A stretch of 64,000 nt of DNA from Prorocentrum cordatum (Eukaryota; Sar; Dinophyceae; Prorocentrales; Prorocentraceae), in NCBI GenBank assembly GCA_963575745.1, contig CAUYUJ010014549.1, positions 489,501 through 553,500 of the forward strand. The letters run 5' to 3'. Of this stretch, positions 32,669 to 43,004 are shown one piece after another (positions within the stretch are counted from its first letter, which is position 1; the number at the start of each line of letters is the position of its first letter). Made by a program: the position numbers and the translations under genes. Below the pieces are notes generated by a model that worked only from the letters and a program-made list of their open reading frames with translations, searched no databases and was not told where the DNA came from.

Positions 32669-32689
32669 CGGGGGCCATGGCGCCCGTTA

Positions 32690-33200
32690 TGCCCCAAGCA
32701 ATAAAGAAACGGGCTCATACTGAGCGCCGCGTGAGCCCCGCTCGCGAAGAAGCTCCCGCAGCCCCGCGTCACATCAAACCGATTGCCCGGAAGCCCCTCA
32801 GGCCATCCCCCGCGCGGCAGGCGCGTGACCTCGGGGCCCAGGACGGCATCGCGGACCCGAGGGTCGGAGAGGAAGGGGGTGGGATCAAACGCAGGCGAAT
32901 AATCCCACTTGGCGCGGGACGCCCTGACCTCAACGTCAAAGGGCCCAGCGCGGGAGGAGCCCCAAGCCGCCGCAGAAGCCAGCGGGCCAGCGACGGAGCG
33001 CTGCCCGGGCAAGCCCGCATGGGGGCGGGCACGAGGGAAGCGGAGGAGCAAGAGGCCTCAAGAGCTGCAACACGGGTGGCCAGACCATGGGGCGAGACCT
33101 CGGCGGCGTCGAACTTCGCGAACGTCCGCCCCGAATCGCTCTTGGCCCCTCGGGCAAGGCGAACTGCGATCATGCAGAGCCGCTCGACGCGGTTCCGCAT
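32690..33200 (-). pseudogene. Upstream coding-like fragments of the decayed element
   Basis: Two overlapping frames (33200-32769 and 33051-32632) share coding character: GAKSDSGRTFAKFDAAEVSP with a following helix, then KWDYSPAFDPTPFLSDPRV. No domain recognised. Their place, 5' of the RT fragment on the same strand, suggests the linker region between gag and RT. Confidence 0.3.
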
Positions 33201-34561
33201 GCCTTCCTGGCGCGGGGAAACCGCCGCGCGCGCGCGAGGCTAGGCTTGCCAGGAGTAAACCAGTTAAGCGCAGTCACGGCGTGCTGCGCTAGCGCGCGCG
33301 GCGCGCTTCGGCCGCCGGCGCTCCAGAGAGCGACCCGTCGACGACGCCGCGGGAGGCTCGAGGGCGGGGGCCGGAGGGCGCGGCCAGGGATCGCGGGGGG
33401 CGCACTCTTCGGAAGGAGGGGCGCCGAACCGGCGCGCGCAGGGATAAGCGGGAGAAAGGGGCAAGATAACATCGAGCACCCTGCCCCACCTGAGCCAACG
33501 CAGCGGCCCAGCGGGTGACATCGATGTTCGCGCCAGGAAAAAGGCGCAGCAAGGCAGAGAGGTCGGCGACGAACGGCGCGACCTTAGGCAAGCCAGGCAA
33601 AAGGCGGCAAGGAGACAAAATCCCTCCTCGAGGAGGGGCGCGCCTGCCGCTAGCGCGGCTGGCGGGGCCCACGGGGCCAGGGGGGCCCAGGGGGGCATTT
33701 TTGGGACGAAGCAGGGGGAACCGTGGCGGCGCGCACATCTGCGTGCGGGGCCGCAGCAGCATCGCTGGAGCGCAGAACCCAACCACCGCGACCCCGCTCC
33801 GCCCAGAGGCTCATGGCGGTGCGGGCGGCGCCGGGAACCCTGTGAATGATCAATCGTGTGGGCATCGTGTTTAGCGAAAGGCGCGTTGTCTGTAAAGTCA
33901 CCAGACATGCCTGCAGGGGCCCGTAGCAAGCGCGCGAGACAACATTCGGTGTCGCGCCATTTCGGCACAAGGCCCTGTGACCAGTTGTTAGCTACGTTTT
34001 TGATCTGCGGCTCCAAGGACGATTCCAGAGAGCGGGTCGAAACAAGCTTGGGGCAGCAAGCAAGATAATTGCCAGCGGGCCAAAAGCCAACGCCGGAATG
34101 CACATGCGAGGAACAAAATGAACCTCATTAAGCCGCACCAAAACGGCAGCCAACGACTGACAGCGGGGCGTCGCACAGCGGCGCCAGCGCCCAGCAAACC
34201 GGACGGCGAAGGGCAGGGCGCAGCGGGCAGCTGCAACCCTGGCACGCCCGCCCGTGAAAGTGCAACGAAGGCGAGCAGAATGGGGGCAAAGCCTCACTCA
34301 CGGAGCACCTCGTGTGCTCGAAGCTGGCATCACAGGACGAGGCGCCAGCGGACTAGACGTGAAGTCGAGTAGAAACACCAATGCACAAGGGGGGAACGTC
34401 ACGTGGGCCAGTGCGATCTCACCAGCCGTCGGCTGTGCACTGCCGGTGGGCGAATGACGGGGCGCCAGACCGGTGAGCACGTCCCTGCCAGACTGCGCCC
34501 CAGGTGCAGGAAGCCGGTGTGGGCCGACCTGCCAGTGCCGCGATGAGCGCACCCTATTGCG
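33201..34561. other. Unassigned sequence
   Basis: A 279-residue open frame (34103-33264, minus) shows no domain and is cysteine/proline/alanine-rich; another frame (33786-33289) contains a short coding-like stretch LRLFPGANIDVTRW. Part of it may be the 5' region of the decayed element at 30.4-33.2 kb, and 34390-34560 may be a worn partial copy of the repeat that follows. Confidence 0.4.
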
Positions 34562-34960
34562 TGATGTAGCCAGCGGAAGGCGCCTGCCTGGTGGGGGGGG
34601 AACGCCACAGGGCAAGGTCACCAGTCGTCGGATGTGCGTCGTGTGGAGCGTATGGGGCGGGCCTTAGGCCTGCGGCCCCAGCCATCCAAAGTGAGCGCCC
34701 AAGCGGGAGAGACGGGCCCATGTCCGCGTGAACAAGGTCAAGGTGAACCGTGGGCAGGAATAATGGCAGCCAGTACGACACGGACTAAGAACCCACGATG
34801 CACCATGGGAATCTAGACGCAGCGTTGCGAGAGGTGCACCTCGCCCCCAGGAGGTGACACGAGGGTATTAAGGCCAAGGCCTGTCACTGCGGTGAAACGA
34901 GTCCCTGTCGTGAAAGAGCCACCCAATCGGCAGTGGCCCGCGGGGGCAGCTGTCAGTGTT
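34562..34960 (-). repeat. Direct repeat of about 395 bp, copy 1
   Basis: Matches 35131-35525 over nearly its whole length with scattered substitutions and small indels. Includes GTATGGGGCGGGCCTTAGGC and the near-palindromic CCCACGATGCACC. Probably 3' untranslated sequence of the giant element. Confidence 0.88.
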
Positions 34961-35130
34961 GAGCGCGCCCTATAGCGCGAGAACGAACACGTCGAACGGG
35001 CCGCCACAGCAGTCGTCGCGAAGGAAGAGGGGGGGGGGGCGCAGCCGATAGCCGCAAGTCAGTCGAATACAAAGGAGGAGGAGGAGGAGAACCATGTGGC
35101 GACACAGATAGTCGAGGACCCAACAAGGCG

Positions 35131-35525
35131 TAGTCGGAATGTAGTCGGCGGAAGGCGCCTGCCTGGTGGGGGGGAAACGCCACCAGAGCAACCAGTCGTC
35201 GGATGTGCAGCGCGTGGAGCGTATGGGGCGGGCCTTAGGCCTGCGGCCCCAGCCATCCAAAGTGAGTGTCCAAGCGGGCGAGACGGGCCCATGTCCGTGT
35301 GAACAAGGCCAAAGTGAACCGTGGGCAGAAAATATTGCAGCCATTACCACACGGGCTAATAGCCCACGATGCACCGTGGGAGTCTAGACGCAGTGTGAGT
35401 GGTGCTCCTCACCCCCAGTAGGTGACACGAGTGTATTCAGGCCAGGGCCTGCCACTGCGGTGAAACGAGCCCCTGTCGTGTAGGGGCCGCCCACGGAAGC
35501 GGTGGCCCGTGGGGGGCAGCCGTCC
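35131..35525 (-). repeat. Direct repeat of about 395 bp, copy 2
   Basis: Second copy; contains the perfect hairpin CCCACG-ATGCAC-CGTGGG near 35362 and the palindrome GTCTAGAC. Between the copies, near 35037, lies GCGCAGCCGATAGCCGCA, also found four times at the element's 5' end. Confidence 0.88.
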
Positions 35526-36533
35526 GCATCGGTTTATTTCCTCACCAATTGCGTGCCTGTGTGCAGCAAAGGGGCGGTTGAGGACCATAGGGCTGCCGAC
35601 CCATTGGGCCCCGCATGGCACGGAGGGGTCCCATATGGCCCACAGGGTCAGCGCGATGGAGACCACTTTGTATAGGGAGGTGGAGGCTGTCCCCAGCTGA
35701 CCGAGGTCGATGTTGTCCAGAAAGCAAGCGCTGCATTCCGTGACGGGCTGGGTGGCAACTCGGAGCATTGACATGCTCAGGGGGAAAACGGGCAGAGCGG
35801 CGACTCTGAGTGTCGTCCTGGGGGGGAAAGTGGCTTGAGCCGCAGACCAGCATCGTGGAGCGCTCTTGAGAGCGCAGGGGGGGGGGGCAAGAGCAGGGAG
35901 AGTGCGTGGAGCCCTAGCCGACTGTCCCTCGACGATGGGGCTGCCTTCCTGGGCCTGGGGAAATGGAGGGGACAACGTACCTTTTGGATAGACCAGGCGA
36001 GCTCACTTGCGGGCAAAGTCCCATCCGCGCTGTCGTTTGTCAGCGTAGTGAGCGTCTCCTCTGGGGACAATTCGTTTCTCCCTGGTCCTCCAGTCTGTGT
36101 CGGCCCACGTGCCTTGCCGGCGGTCCCGCCCCTCCCAGGACTGCCATGGGTCGCATTGGGCGGCTGAACTGGATGCGCCTGTCTGCGTGGCAACGCTGTA
36201 GTCGGTGTACACCGGGGGGGAACATGTGGCCTCTTTTGGTTTGCTCCATGGGTGCCGGCGATCATCTCCACTGGGCCCGCCTGAGGCAGCTGCTTGCGTG
36301 GCGCCTCTGTCGCCGGCGGGCACTTGGGGGGAACCTGGCGCAACATTGCTGCCGACAGCCCATGGATACGGGCGACCGCCTCCACTGGGACCTTTGGCGG
36401 TGCGTGTCTTGGTTTCGCGTTGTAACTGCTGGCGCTGCTTATCCATAATGGTTGGCCATTCTGCCATTCTACGTAGAGCTGGTGCTAGGCGTCGAAGCCT
36501 GCTTTGTTCCATGCCTGGAGGAAGTCTTCGCAC
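35526..36533 (-). CDS. Unknown 3'-terminal ORF region, broken frames
   Basis: Frames 36533-36003 and 35975-35409 have coding character: QRQQLQRETKTR helix and PWSKPKEATCSPP in the first, CSACFLDNIDLGQLGTASTS and SIALTLWAIWDPS in the second. I recognise no family. It continues the chain of - strand ORFs after the helicase and ends just before the duplicated 3' block. One or more frame changes are needed. Confidence 0.35.
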
Positions 36534-38390
36534 TGCTGTAAGGAATTCTTCCTGGGGTCGGACTTGATGATGACCCAGGGGCCCCCTTGCTTGTTGCCTG
36601 CCTTACGGGCCCAGGCGGTCCAGATCCCGTTGAAGGCGCCTCCCAGCGTCTTCTGTAGTCTGATGATCTTGTCTGGTGCTGGTTCGTCCTTGTTAGTATC
36701 TGCTTCGTTGATTGGCTTCAAGTACATGGGGAGACCGCCCATGGGGTCATCTGGGCGCGCTGGTGGGAGGGATGCTGCCTGAGGATCGCGCCCTCGACCT
36801 GCGCTGCGATGCTGCCAGGGCGAGCTAAGTGGCGGGCGGGCTGCGCGGCCAAGTGAGGCGTCTTCGGGAATAGAGGGTGGTCGGCGCTCTGACTTGTTTT
36901 CAACTAGCCTTAGCTGCCTGCCGTCGCCGATTTCGTCCTGGAGTGCACGGGCGCATGCGCTAGCGTACGGCGACCAGGCTGCTGAGTCGACCCTCTGGGG
37001 GGGTTGGGGCCACAGGATCGGCGGACTGTGGGAAGCCTCACTGTCGCTTGGTTCTGGGATGTCGGCCTCGACTGCCTGGTGTGTGGGACTGGCTTGAGCC
37101 ACGGAGTCAGTCCTGTCTGGTGGGATTCCCTGAGCCTGTCCTTCTGTCTCAGATCCCTTGTTGGACTCATCCCAGTCAACTTCATACTCGCCGCCGCCGC
37201 TTCCATACTTGTGTGGGGACGGCACGTCTCCTGCTTCTCCGTCAGACTGTCCTGGCGCGGCGGGTTGCTGGGGGGAAGCGTGGTCAGGGGAGGGGCCTGG
37301 TGATGCCACCAGGGGCTTGTTGAGCCAGACGGCTGTGGGGGATCCTCCTTCCTCAGCGCTACTGGTCTTTGCAACCTTGCGCTGGCCAGCGAGGAGCTCT
37401 ATTGTTCCTCCTGAAAGGTCATCCTTCATTCGTGATAGAAAGAGGGTTAGCGTGTCCAAAGGCTGCCGCTGGGGGCACTGTCCTTTCTGGTTGTCGAGTT
37501 TGTCTGCAAAGCACTGCCATTCCTCCTGGTACTTCGGGTTACTCTCCACTAGGTGCGTGACAACATTGGCCGCCGCGGCCCTCCGCCCGTCCCAGGGGAT
37601 GCGCGGGGGGTGCCCGTTCCTAGGTATCTCGCCCCGTAGATGGTGTCCAGGAAGAGCACCAGGTGCTCGAGAGACCACCCCGACTCGTCGGTCACCTCAC
37701 CCACTACGTCCCTTCCCCACCGCTGAGTGTGGGCCGCCCAGAGGGAGTAGACCGTGTGACTCCACTCAATCAGAAACTTGACCAACTCGCGGACGGGGCC
37801 TCTCGACTGCTCCCCAGCAAGACGGCGGGTGGAGTATGTGGGTAGTGGCGGTGCATTAGGTGGTGGAAGAACCGGTAGTGAGTAGCTGTGAGCACCTCCG
37901 CCATCTGTGTCTCCTTGTGGACGCGGAGCGAGCTTTGGTCGGCCGTCGGCAGTTGCCGTTGGTGAGTTGGAGCCTGCGGCTGGCGCTGGGCTGTTTGGGG
38001 AGAGATGCGTTGACATGTCGTAGATGCCCCACTCCTCTGAGATCTCGCTCATGGCTGGCCTCTGGGGGGGGGGGGGCTGGGGGGGCGTATATCTCGTTGG
38101 AGCATTGGTCCAGAATACGGTCGAGGGCGCTGGGGGCAATGTCCCAGATGTGAACCAGGCACCTCCTGCAAGCCCAGCTGGCGTTCCACTGCCTCTTGAT
38201 CCACAATGATGGCATTGCGTCCCACGATGGGAGACCTGTCTGATCGGTGCAATCCGCATCCGCCTCTGCGCGCCATATGAAACAACCCAAGGCTGGTGCG
38301 CCTGGCGACCACTATAGCAGGGGGGAACTGGGGGGACAGAAGTCACAAGTGGCCGAGTAGCATTTGGTTTGGTGCACCTCAATGCAGAAC
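36485..38390 (-). CDS. Unknown ORF with Cys-x2-Cys module, downstream of helicase
   Basis: Three overlapping frames (38290-37856, 38382-37549, 37678-36485) make one plausible protein. The first has DADCTDQTGLPSW, WACRRCLVHIWD and ILDQC, a possible zinc site. The second has PAMSEISEEWGIYDM and RELVKFLIEWSHTVYSLW, predicted helices. The third has NPKYQEEWQCFADKLDNQ and a long acidic/proline linker, then GGAFNGIWTAWARKAGNKQG at its end. No enzyme motif seen. Frame changes lie near G/C runs at about 38067-38076 and 37600. Confidence 0.4.
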
Positions 38391-40133
38391 CTGCCGTCGG
38401 TGAGCCTGTGTGGTGGGAGTGTGGTGCCTGCGCTGGCTGGGCGGAACTGGCGCGGCGTACGTAGGACGAGCTCCTTGAGGGCAGTCGGGGCTGTAGCGTC
38501 AGATGGCACCCCGAACCCCAGCGGCAGTCTGGATAGAGAGGGGAGTGTCTTGGCCCTTTTTCCGTGCGCGGTTTTCATCCAGTCTGCGTTTGTGCCCTTG
38601 CAATAGCCACTGCATGGACTTCCTGCTGCTGCGCTCTGTCGTGTCGGGTTCGGGGAGGTGTACCCCCTTCCTTTCCAGCGAGCTGGCCCAGCATTGCTCG
38701 CAGAGCCATCTGCAGTTCCTTCCTTCCGCGTACGCCTGCGCACGGTTCTGGGCTAGCAGCTCCCGAGTGTCGTCGTCTTCCCAGGTGCCTGCTGTTCCAT
38801 GTAGCCCGACGCTGGTGCATCCGTCGCGGTTGTAAGTGGCATCCTTCTGCCGCCTGCAGAAGCGCTCGTCGCGTACGATTGGGGGGAACAGTGATGTTCC
38901 TGGGGCCGGGGAGGCCGGGATGTCTTCGTCAAGTCGGTGGCTGGAGATTGCTACCCCGCCCCCAATGTACCGGAGGTCGCCCATGGCATGTGGGCTGCCT
39001 AGTCCCACCTCTGATCCCGCCAAGGCTGTGTGCAGCTGGCAGATGGAACACCCTCCAATGTTTAGCTGTGTGACGTCGGCAGGCCGGACTAGAGTTTCCA
39101 GCACGCGCAGGGGGGGCCTCCAGGGTGAAGTCATGTGTCTGCATTCCTGCCCATGTCTTCGGACATTCGTGCTTGGCTGCAACCTCATGGTGATGGGCAT
39201 ATGTGGCCAAGGTGCTAGTGTGGTGTATGACCTCAGCTAGCTTGGTGTGGAGGGAGGCGAGGTCCGCGAGCTGGAAACCCCACGTCTCAGCAAACTGGCT
39301 GCGGAACTCTTTGTGAGCCTCCTGCCACGGAAGGCACAGGCCCATCATGGCCTCAAGAATGTCGCCTGTGGCCTCTGGGTACGGGAAGGGCCAGAGTGTG
39401 GCGCGGGGCTCGCGTAGCTGCAGCATCATCACCACAAGTAGCACTCTGAATGTGTGGGGATTGAGGGGCAGCCCGTCGTCTCCTACTAGGGTTGCGTGAA
39501 ATCTGTATCGATCTTGTCGGTCTTGAGTAGGGCATGCAGGTTCTCCATTCCTGGGTGCACCCTGCGGCGTCTGCACCGGCAGGTGGGGCTGCTCCAGGCC
39601 GCGGGAAACTGTGGGAGCGTGCTCCGGGGGGCACAGCGGCTTGAGGCCTTGGGGCGGCGGTTGCTCCCAACCATGTGGGGCAGCGGTGGGAGCGAGTCGT
39701 ATGCGACGCCTAACTGCTTGTCGTGCCACGGCGTACCCAGACCGAGGAACCAGACCAGGGCTGCCCACGTGAGGTTATACACGAGGTTGCTGGCATCGAT
39801 TCCAACTTCCACATCTAAGCAGTAGCGAAGGTGACTCCAGGCCTTCCTGTCTAAGCTGCCCGGCTGCCTGGGGGTGGCCCCCATTTGCCACTGGTGGGGG
39901 TGCAGCCCGGACACTGTGTACAGAAGGATAGCCGTAGTGGGGTCGTCAACCAACTTCCGCATGCTATCCGAGAGAGCAGCACTCAGCTTGTCCCAAGAGA
40001 ACTGAGGATCGAGTGGTGCCGCGATGCGGTCTGCGAAGGTGCTCTCCATTCTGGCTTTGGCCTTCTTGATGGCGTCGTCTAGATCTTTTACGCTGTCGTC
40101 CCCTGTGTGTGTGTGGGAGCGGGGGGAAGCCAT
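38312..40133 (-). CDS. Unknown cysteine-containing ORF after helicase
   Basis: Starts at an ATG at 40133 (MASPRSHTHTGDDSVKDLDD). Frame 40133-39486 has AAPLDPQFSWDKLSAALSDS and NLVYNLTWAALVWFLGLGTP; it passes to frame 39768-38929 (FHATLVGDDGLPLNPHTFRV, FAETWGFQLADLASLHTKL) and then to frame 39200-38499 with GGCSICQLH, FCRRQKDATYNRDGC and CRWLCEQCW. The paired Cys motifs suggest zinc binding. Nothing indicates an enzyme. It may be part of the same polyprotein as the helicase or a second ORF. Confidence 0.45.
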
Positions 40134-40139
40134 GTCGCG

Positions 40140-43004
40140 AGGTCCATGATGGGGTTATTTTCTGATCAGTGTGCAGCGTGGTTATCTTGCCCAGGTTGGC
40201 CCCCTGGAAGCGGACCCATAGCTTGGCCAGCCTCCCGTACTCGGAGAGCTCCCTGAGGTGTGCTCCTGTGGCAGTGCCGAACATCCTTCCGTCCCCGATT
40301 ATGACCACGTTGGAAGTGGCCCGTGTGATTGCGACGTTCCTGTTGGGGTTGTCCATGAAGCCCCAGTCGTGCCAAAAGTTGGAACGCGTGGTCAGGTAGA
40401 TCACAATGTCCGCCTCCCCACCTTGGCTTGAGTCCATGGTGGAAATGGTGAGTCTGCCGTTGGCCAGGTACTCCTCTGCAACTTGACGTAGCCCTCGGAA
40501 GCGTAGGTCGATTCCAGTGAGGGGGGAACTCCACTGTTTGAACACGTTCGTATCCCTTGTGGTCGCTGTCGCGTTCGGGGGGGAGAGAGGTGTAGTCGCT
40601 TGTTCTGATTGCCTCACCTTTGCCGACTCCTTTCTCCCTGGCCTTGGCCTGTCCCAGGGCGCCGCTGATGCTGCGCCCTGTCTGAGGCCATCCGTTCTCG
40701 AGCACAGCGCACTGCAATTGATAGCCAACCACGACGAGGACTGTGGCCCCCTTCTCCATGGCGGGCAAGAGCGCCCGCACGATGCCCACCGCCTGCGCAG
40801 CCTCTGGGAGATTCGCGTACCCTGAGTGGAGGATGGACGAGACCTCGAGGGAGGGGTTGTCGACCAGGAGGAACCGATGCCTCTCCTCTGGGTGTTGTGG
40901 AGGGGGCTGAAGGTCCCTCAATAACTCCTCCAGGTCCTCCGGGGTGGACTCGGTGGCTTCGGCCAGTTCGATGAGTCGCGCACTGTCCCAGGGCAGTATC
41001 TGCTGCCACGGTAGTCCTGTCACCAGTGGCCTCTGTCTGAGTGGGTCGGTGAGTCCTGTCCGTATTGCCATGTTGTAGAAGACCACGTTGGGCCAGGACA
41101 GGAGGAGGGGGTGCATGCGGTAGCAGAGGGTCAGCTGCACCACTGCTGAGGTGTCCTCACCCAGTGCGTTGTGCAGCCGGTCGAATATCGAAAGAAACAG
41201 GCCGCGGTCGGCTGCTTTCCTGGAGAGGACGGTGGGGGGAAGCTGCTTGGGATCGCCGACCAGCAATAGGTGCCCGCCGGGGCATATGACGCTAACGAGA
41301 GACATTGCGGCCATCAGCTCGTGGGCCTGTCCTGCTTCGTCGATAATGAGCAGGGCAACCGGGGAGGCAAGTTTGAGGGACTCTGCCGCCTCGTGCGTTG
41401 CAATGATCATCTTGGCGTCCCTCAACAGCTGCGCGCGGAAGGCGATGAATTCCTTGGAGGGTCCGCTCTGGTGAGGGGGGCGGTTGTGTGTTCTGTGGAA
41501 ATGTCCCCCAGGTGCGAGGGGGGCGAGCTTCAGCGCAACGCGCGCGTCCTTTGCAAGCCTGACGCACCTGTTGGGGAAGCAAGCTCCGGGCGCCAACCTG
41601 CCGTCTTCGTGCGCAACCCCAAGGCCGATGGCGGGTTGATCGGCGGCTGTGTTCGACCCTGCCGTGAGGGCCACTGCCTGCCTCTTGGGAAGCGAGCTTG
41701 CCCAGGCGTCCATTGTGGCCACTGAGAAGAATGTTTTGCCTGTCCCGGGGGGGCCCATGAACCACCGTGACGTGGTGTCGAATGGTGGCGACCAGGGCCT
41801 TGGTAGCGTCCTCATTGAGTCGGTGGCGTCGGGCGGCGTCGTTCAGGTTGGTGATGGGGGGAAGGTTTCTGACCCGCTGGAGCACCTGTCCTGTAGCACT
41901 CTCAACTTCGTCGTCCGTGAATGGGGCGTCCGATGGCCCCTTGCTCTGCTGCTGCAGTTGCGCCGTGCCGTCCACCTCGATTGCGTGGGGAAGGCTGAGT
42001 GTCTTGGCCTCGATGGTGGCTCTCGTCCTGGAAAGAAGGGAGCTGCTGCACGTTCTGGTATTCTCCACTTCGTTAGCCCGTGCCCTGTCCTTTCTGTCGA
42101 TGGCGCGGTGGTTGAGTAGGAACGTAATGACGTCGAGCGGTGCACCTACCAGGTCGTCTGGGGCCTGCTGCAGTTTGTAGATCTCACTGATGGCGTTCGA
42201 AATTCGCCAGTATTGCAGCTTGGAGGGAGCTTTGTCCACTCGGTACACGACTTCGCCTTCCTTGTCTGACTTCGCGGGCGCTCCGTGTGGGAGTAACTCC
42301 CCAGTCTGACTGGGGGCGCACCAGGCCAGGGCTTGGTTGGTTGGGTACTTGGAGCCTGCCCTTAGTCCGATGACGTCGCACTCGTTGCGGGGAATGGTGC
42401 CTCCGAAGTCCGGGGGCCACGCGAGTTTGAGGGTGGTAATATGGTCCTCCGTTGGGCTGATGAGAATGAGAAGCAATGTACGTGACTGCGCGTCCAGTCC
42501 CCCTTCTAATCCTCGGAGCATGAGCTTGAACTCGACTGGCCATTGTAAATGCAAAAGCAGCTTTCCGTCCTGCGGGGGGAAAGCGTTGCGAAACTTGTAC
42601 TTGTCGAGAAGGAAGCAGGTGGACCGCTCGTTGATGGGGGTGACCGTCACCTCCAAGGCACAGCTGTTTTTACGTGCCAAGTCTGTTCTGGCCGTCGCGG
42701 AGCCGTCCCATACTGTTTCAGTGGCTGCCATGCACTCGGTCCAGGCTAACCTGCACAGAGTGCAGCCTCTTTGTCGTAGATCCTGCTCCCAGTGCTTTGG
42801 CAGGTTGACTCCTGTGGGGACCGCGCCCAGGGGGGTGTGCAGGCGGAACTGGGCCCCTGGGTTGTCAGCGGGTATGGCGTATAGCCGTATGATAGCCTTA
42901 GCTGCTGCGTCTGCAGGAGAGTCTGGTGTCGTCAGGCTGTCTTGGGGGGGAGCGTCGCTTGCCCAGTTGTCCTCGTCCCCTCGCGGTTGTCCTGTCCGAT
43001 CCAC
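40140..43004 (-). CDS. SF1 (UPF1-like) helicase with N-terminal domain, three frames
   Basis: An NTP-driven nucleic-acid helicase. N-terminal part (43004 to about 41750, frame 2) ends RLNEDATKALVATIRHHV. Then Walker A GPPGTGKT (about 41757-41731), DEAGQ (41341-41327), GDPKQLPPTV (about 41257-41229) and CYRMHP (about 41128-41112) in frame 1, and TMDSSQGGEADIV (about 40440-40406) and RNVAITRATS (about 40346-40318) in frame 0. The order and the DEAGQ box place it with UPF1-like SF1 helicases rather than PIF1/Helitron helicases. Frames change at G7 runs 41747-41753 and 40577-40583. It follows the RNase H directly, overlapping by 73 bp with a G7 run (42944-42950) at the join. Confidence 0.75.

Larger units (their letters stand above)
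30369..33200 (-). mobile_element. Decayed RT/RNase H retroelement, probably DIRS-like
   Basis: On the - strand: coding-like pieces at 33200-32690, an RT palm at about 31400-31150 and an RNase H start at about 30650-30450. The pieces are in different frames and separated by poly-G runs, TCC and GAC microsatellites and an 18-bp minisatellite, which together replace or interrupt about 1 kb. No recombinase or integrase was found downstream. Family placement comes from resemblance of the RT and RNase H fragments to dinoflagellate DIRS-like proteins as I remember them, so is tentative. Confidence 0.5.
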
